A stretch of 64,000 nt of DNA from Rhea pennata. Taxonomy: Eukaryota > Chordata > Aves > Rheiformes > Rheidae. Both the position numbers and the translations under genes were made by a program. The notes under the pieces are model-generated. The model saw nothing but the letters and a program-made list of their open reading frames with translations. It was not told the origin of the DNA and ran no database searches. Below, piece by piece: positions 61,389 to 64,000 of this stretch. The stretch is from assembly GCF_028389875.1 (NCBI RefSeq), contig NC_084664.1, positions 115,947,966-116,011,965 on the forward strand, in the 5' to 3' direction. Each line of letters opens with the position of its first letter. Within the stretch, counting starts at the first letter, position 1.

Positions 61389-64000
61389 AAATTCAGAATT
61401 TTCTGTCATCCTGCAGCTGGAGGCAACATCTTAAAATTGCCAGAAGTACATTCAGAGACTTGGCAATGGATTCTTTTATGCAAAAGGCTATACATAATTA
61501 CTGTGACCTTTTTGTCCCTTTTTGCATGACCTATTACCTCAAACTTCCCCTATGCTAACAGTCATTTGTTTTCCTATGTTCTTAGTCAACATAGCTTGCT
61601 ATGAATTAGGTCTTTATTTACTTCCCCCTTTCACCTGTTTCAGCAAATTTTAATACCTATAGAAAATGCATTCCTTCTGAAACAGCTGCTAGGCTTGCCT
61701 GAAGCTGCTCCTTTATCCACTCAAGAATTTTATCCTTGCTCACCTAATAGGCCAGCCCTTTGTATAACAGCATTCTCAAAAAAACAGGCAAACTGCTCCT
61801 GCTTTTCATTCATCCTAATCTGCCACTGCTTGAGGGTCCAGTCCTTGCATTGTCACTGATGCTTTTACTTTAAACCTTAACTTTCCAAATGCTTTCTGCC
61901 ACTCCCTGTTCTACTTTCAACTATACTTTTGGTTGTAAGAAAAATGTTTAGTTGATGTGGTTCCTGTAGCTGTCTGAAATGACCTACCTTACAGTTGGTA
62001 GAGGATACCATCAAATAAGCAAATGTGCCGTGTAAAGAGAACATCACAGAAGACCTGTAAAAATGTTGGTATGTAACAGTGTATATTGTGAACTTAAATC
62101 TAAACTCTGATCTTTTATACTTCTGTCTTGTGTCCTCAAAACTTTTTGGTAGTATCTGATTTCAGAAAGTTCAATGCTGAGACTGGGCAGACCTTTCAAA
62201 CAGTGTATGTACTGCTCCTTGGGGTTGAGTAGGTAAACAGATCTCACTGATAGCATCTTAGCTTATTCCACAAGAGTAACCGTCATCTAGACTCCTACCA
62301 TGTGGTGCCTTGCAGCATCTATCCGTGAGAGAGGTGAGCAGCTGCATCATTAACAAGGGGAAGGAGTGCATAGATGGACAGTTAACGTGCCAGCCTCATT
62401 CCTTGCTGCTCCAGCAACTCTAGTAGCTTATGACTACACAGGTCTTCCTAGTCACTTGTTCCTGCCAGCTTGATGTACTTATGTGTTTCACTGTTAAGAT
62501 TTTGCCACAGATGTTACAAGATGACAACAGACGAGATGCTGAGAAAATTCAGTACCTTCAGTATGGACTGATAGGGAGTAAAATAAAAAATCCTAACTCT
62601 CTGTAAAGACAAAAAAAAGCTCCAGCGAAAACACTGAAGAAAATGTCAGCGTGATTCTTGTGAGTTCCCGGGTGTCACTTAGTAAGAATTGAACTTCAAC
62701 TTCTACAGTAGCTCTTTTCAAATATAACTTTTTTCTCTCCCCCCTCCCCCCCTCAAATTCATGTGACCATCTCAACTGTTTTTCCCTTACTTTTCCTTGA
62801 ATTCTTAGGTAATGGGTAACTGTTACCTAATTCTTTATCTGCTGCTTTCCTTTCTCTCTCCAACCCACAATTCTCAAGCTGTTTGTTTCCTTTATTTCTT
62901 ATGTTGCTTCTGTATTTAGTCTTCTAGCCCTAATGGTTCAAATAGTCAAAGACCACTCTTGTAGCAGGATGAGGCAAACTCCTGAGCTGTTAGCACTCAA
63001 AAAAGCAAACTAGATGCTGCAAATAACTGTTTTTTATGAGCCTTCAGTGACATCCTGAGAGCTTTTGCTTGATTATCTAATCTGTATTACCTTTATTGTC
63101 TCTGTACTGTTTCTTGCCTGCTTCTTCATGTCGAAGAAACCACAATTATTGAACAAATGTATGTTTTGTTACTCTGCAATGTTTTCCTACAGGTAATAAA
63201 AGGCTATTCATATGAAAATTCTAGTGTTATGAGTATTGCAGGAAATTAGAGATGGAAATCCTGTAAAATGTTAGCTTTACTCAAAAAACTAAAACCAAAT
63301 CTCTAGTGTTATGTCATCTCCATCCTGGTGTTTTGAAGAAGATAAAAAGTTAAATGAAGAGTAGCTGAATACAGTGTAGGGTACCTTAATAACAGCTGAT
63401 TGGAAGATGATAGCTATTTTATCTAATGGAAAAGCAAAAGCCCACCTCCCTATCTCCCCAAGAAAAACTTAAGTGTAATTGTGGGTTTTCACATAGTCTT
63501 TTCTAAATTTCTACAAGACATTAATGAACACCAAGTAATAAGCAGCTGCAAGTATGATCATAGATAGGAAACTTGCTAATTGGGCAGACTGTAGGACTGA
63601 AAAAATTATTTTAAGAGGGTCAAAAGATAGTGATGAAGAACCAGAAAATACTATACCAAGAACAGGTGCTGGGTGAACTAAATGGGATGGAGGTGAAAGA
63701 TAAGTCTTAAACATTCTTCAGTTTTGAGACCACACAAGAGTGAGTCAGTAGGCAGTGTTACAGCAGTTAAATCATTCATGATATTGTACGTTTGGAAGAA
63801 CTATGTGTTTTTAAGTAATCTCTTAATGCTGGGCACTGTACTGTTCTGATCAATCAAGATTCACTAATAATGATTGAACAGTCTTCTCACAAGTGATAGC
63901 AGCTGTAACAATGAATGTTAGAGTATATTGCATGGTACTGTGACCTTTTTCTTGGCTACACAATGAAAGTAGTGTATAGACTGTGTTTAAAAATGTGTAA

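Larger units (their letters stand above)
58843..64000 (+). other. TAF4B intron 13, incomplete
   Basis: At least 5.1 kb of AT-rich sequence from the exon 13 donor to the window end. It holds a TG repeat (59630-59651) and a perfect 12-bp hairpin (61361-61388). The remaining TAF4B exons were searched for by their conserved peptides and not seen. Confidence 0.75.

Noticed and set aside
62500-62610. Purine-rich segment considered as the next TAF4B exon
   Set aside because: Its translation does not match the expected QQLELAQI.HRDANLTALAA segment and it lacks proper borders.

Overview
This is vertebrate nuclear DNA, almost certainly avian. Two short CR1 LINE 3' tails (near 49.43 and 56.93 kb) end in the ATTCTATG-type octamer typical of bird and reptile CR1. 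The genes have short coding exons with GT-AG borders in AT-rich introns, and there is one strong CpG island. Nothing bacterial, viral or CRISPR-like is visible. Most long open frames are chance or shadow frames.

Two loci on the + strand account for the recognisable coding sequence. (1) At 1.3-9.8 kb lie ordered remains of a proteasome subunit alpha-4 gene, best matched to PSMA8 (the testis-specific alpha4s subunit). Exon 2 carries an in-frame TGA and a GT-to-GC donor change. Exon 3 carries an in-frame TAG and has no donor. Exon 4 is barely traceable and the last exon is frameshifted, yet exons 5 and 6 are open with good splice sites. I read it as a decaying unitary pseudogene. (2) From 15.0 kb to beyond the window end is TAF4B, the gonad-enriched TFIID subunit TAF4b. 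Thirteen coding exons join in frame to 749 codons: a Pro/Ala-rich N-terminus in the CpG island, the TAFH (NHR1) domain across exons 5-7, a Ser/Thr/Val/Pro-rich linker with a degenerate repeat of about 16 residues in exon 7, and the start of the TAF4 C-terminal histone-fold/coiled-coil domain in exons 10-13. The last roughly 90 residues are not found and should lie past 64000.

Layout: 1-9.8 kb PSMA8 remains; 9.8-14.6 kb intergenic DNA with no recognised gene; 14.65-16.2 kb CpG-island promoter, 5' leader with short upstream ORFs, and TAF4B exon 1; 15.8-26.1 kb intron 1; 26.1-58.8 kb exons 2-13; 58.8-64 kb start of the next intron. The order PSMA8-TAF4B on one strand matches the mammalian chromosome 18 neighbourhood, which supports both calls. 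In mammals both genes are germline-biased, so loss of one beside a retained neighbour is the main biological point here.

I see no new multi-gene system. The items most worth a second look are the PSMA8 decay pattern (including a possible in-phase substitute last exon), an upstream ORF whose stop overlaps the TAF4B start codon, the exon 7 repeat, and three tandem hairpins with co-varying stems in intron 10.
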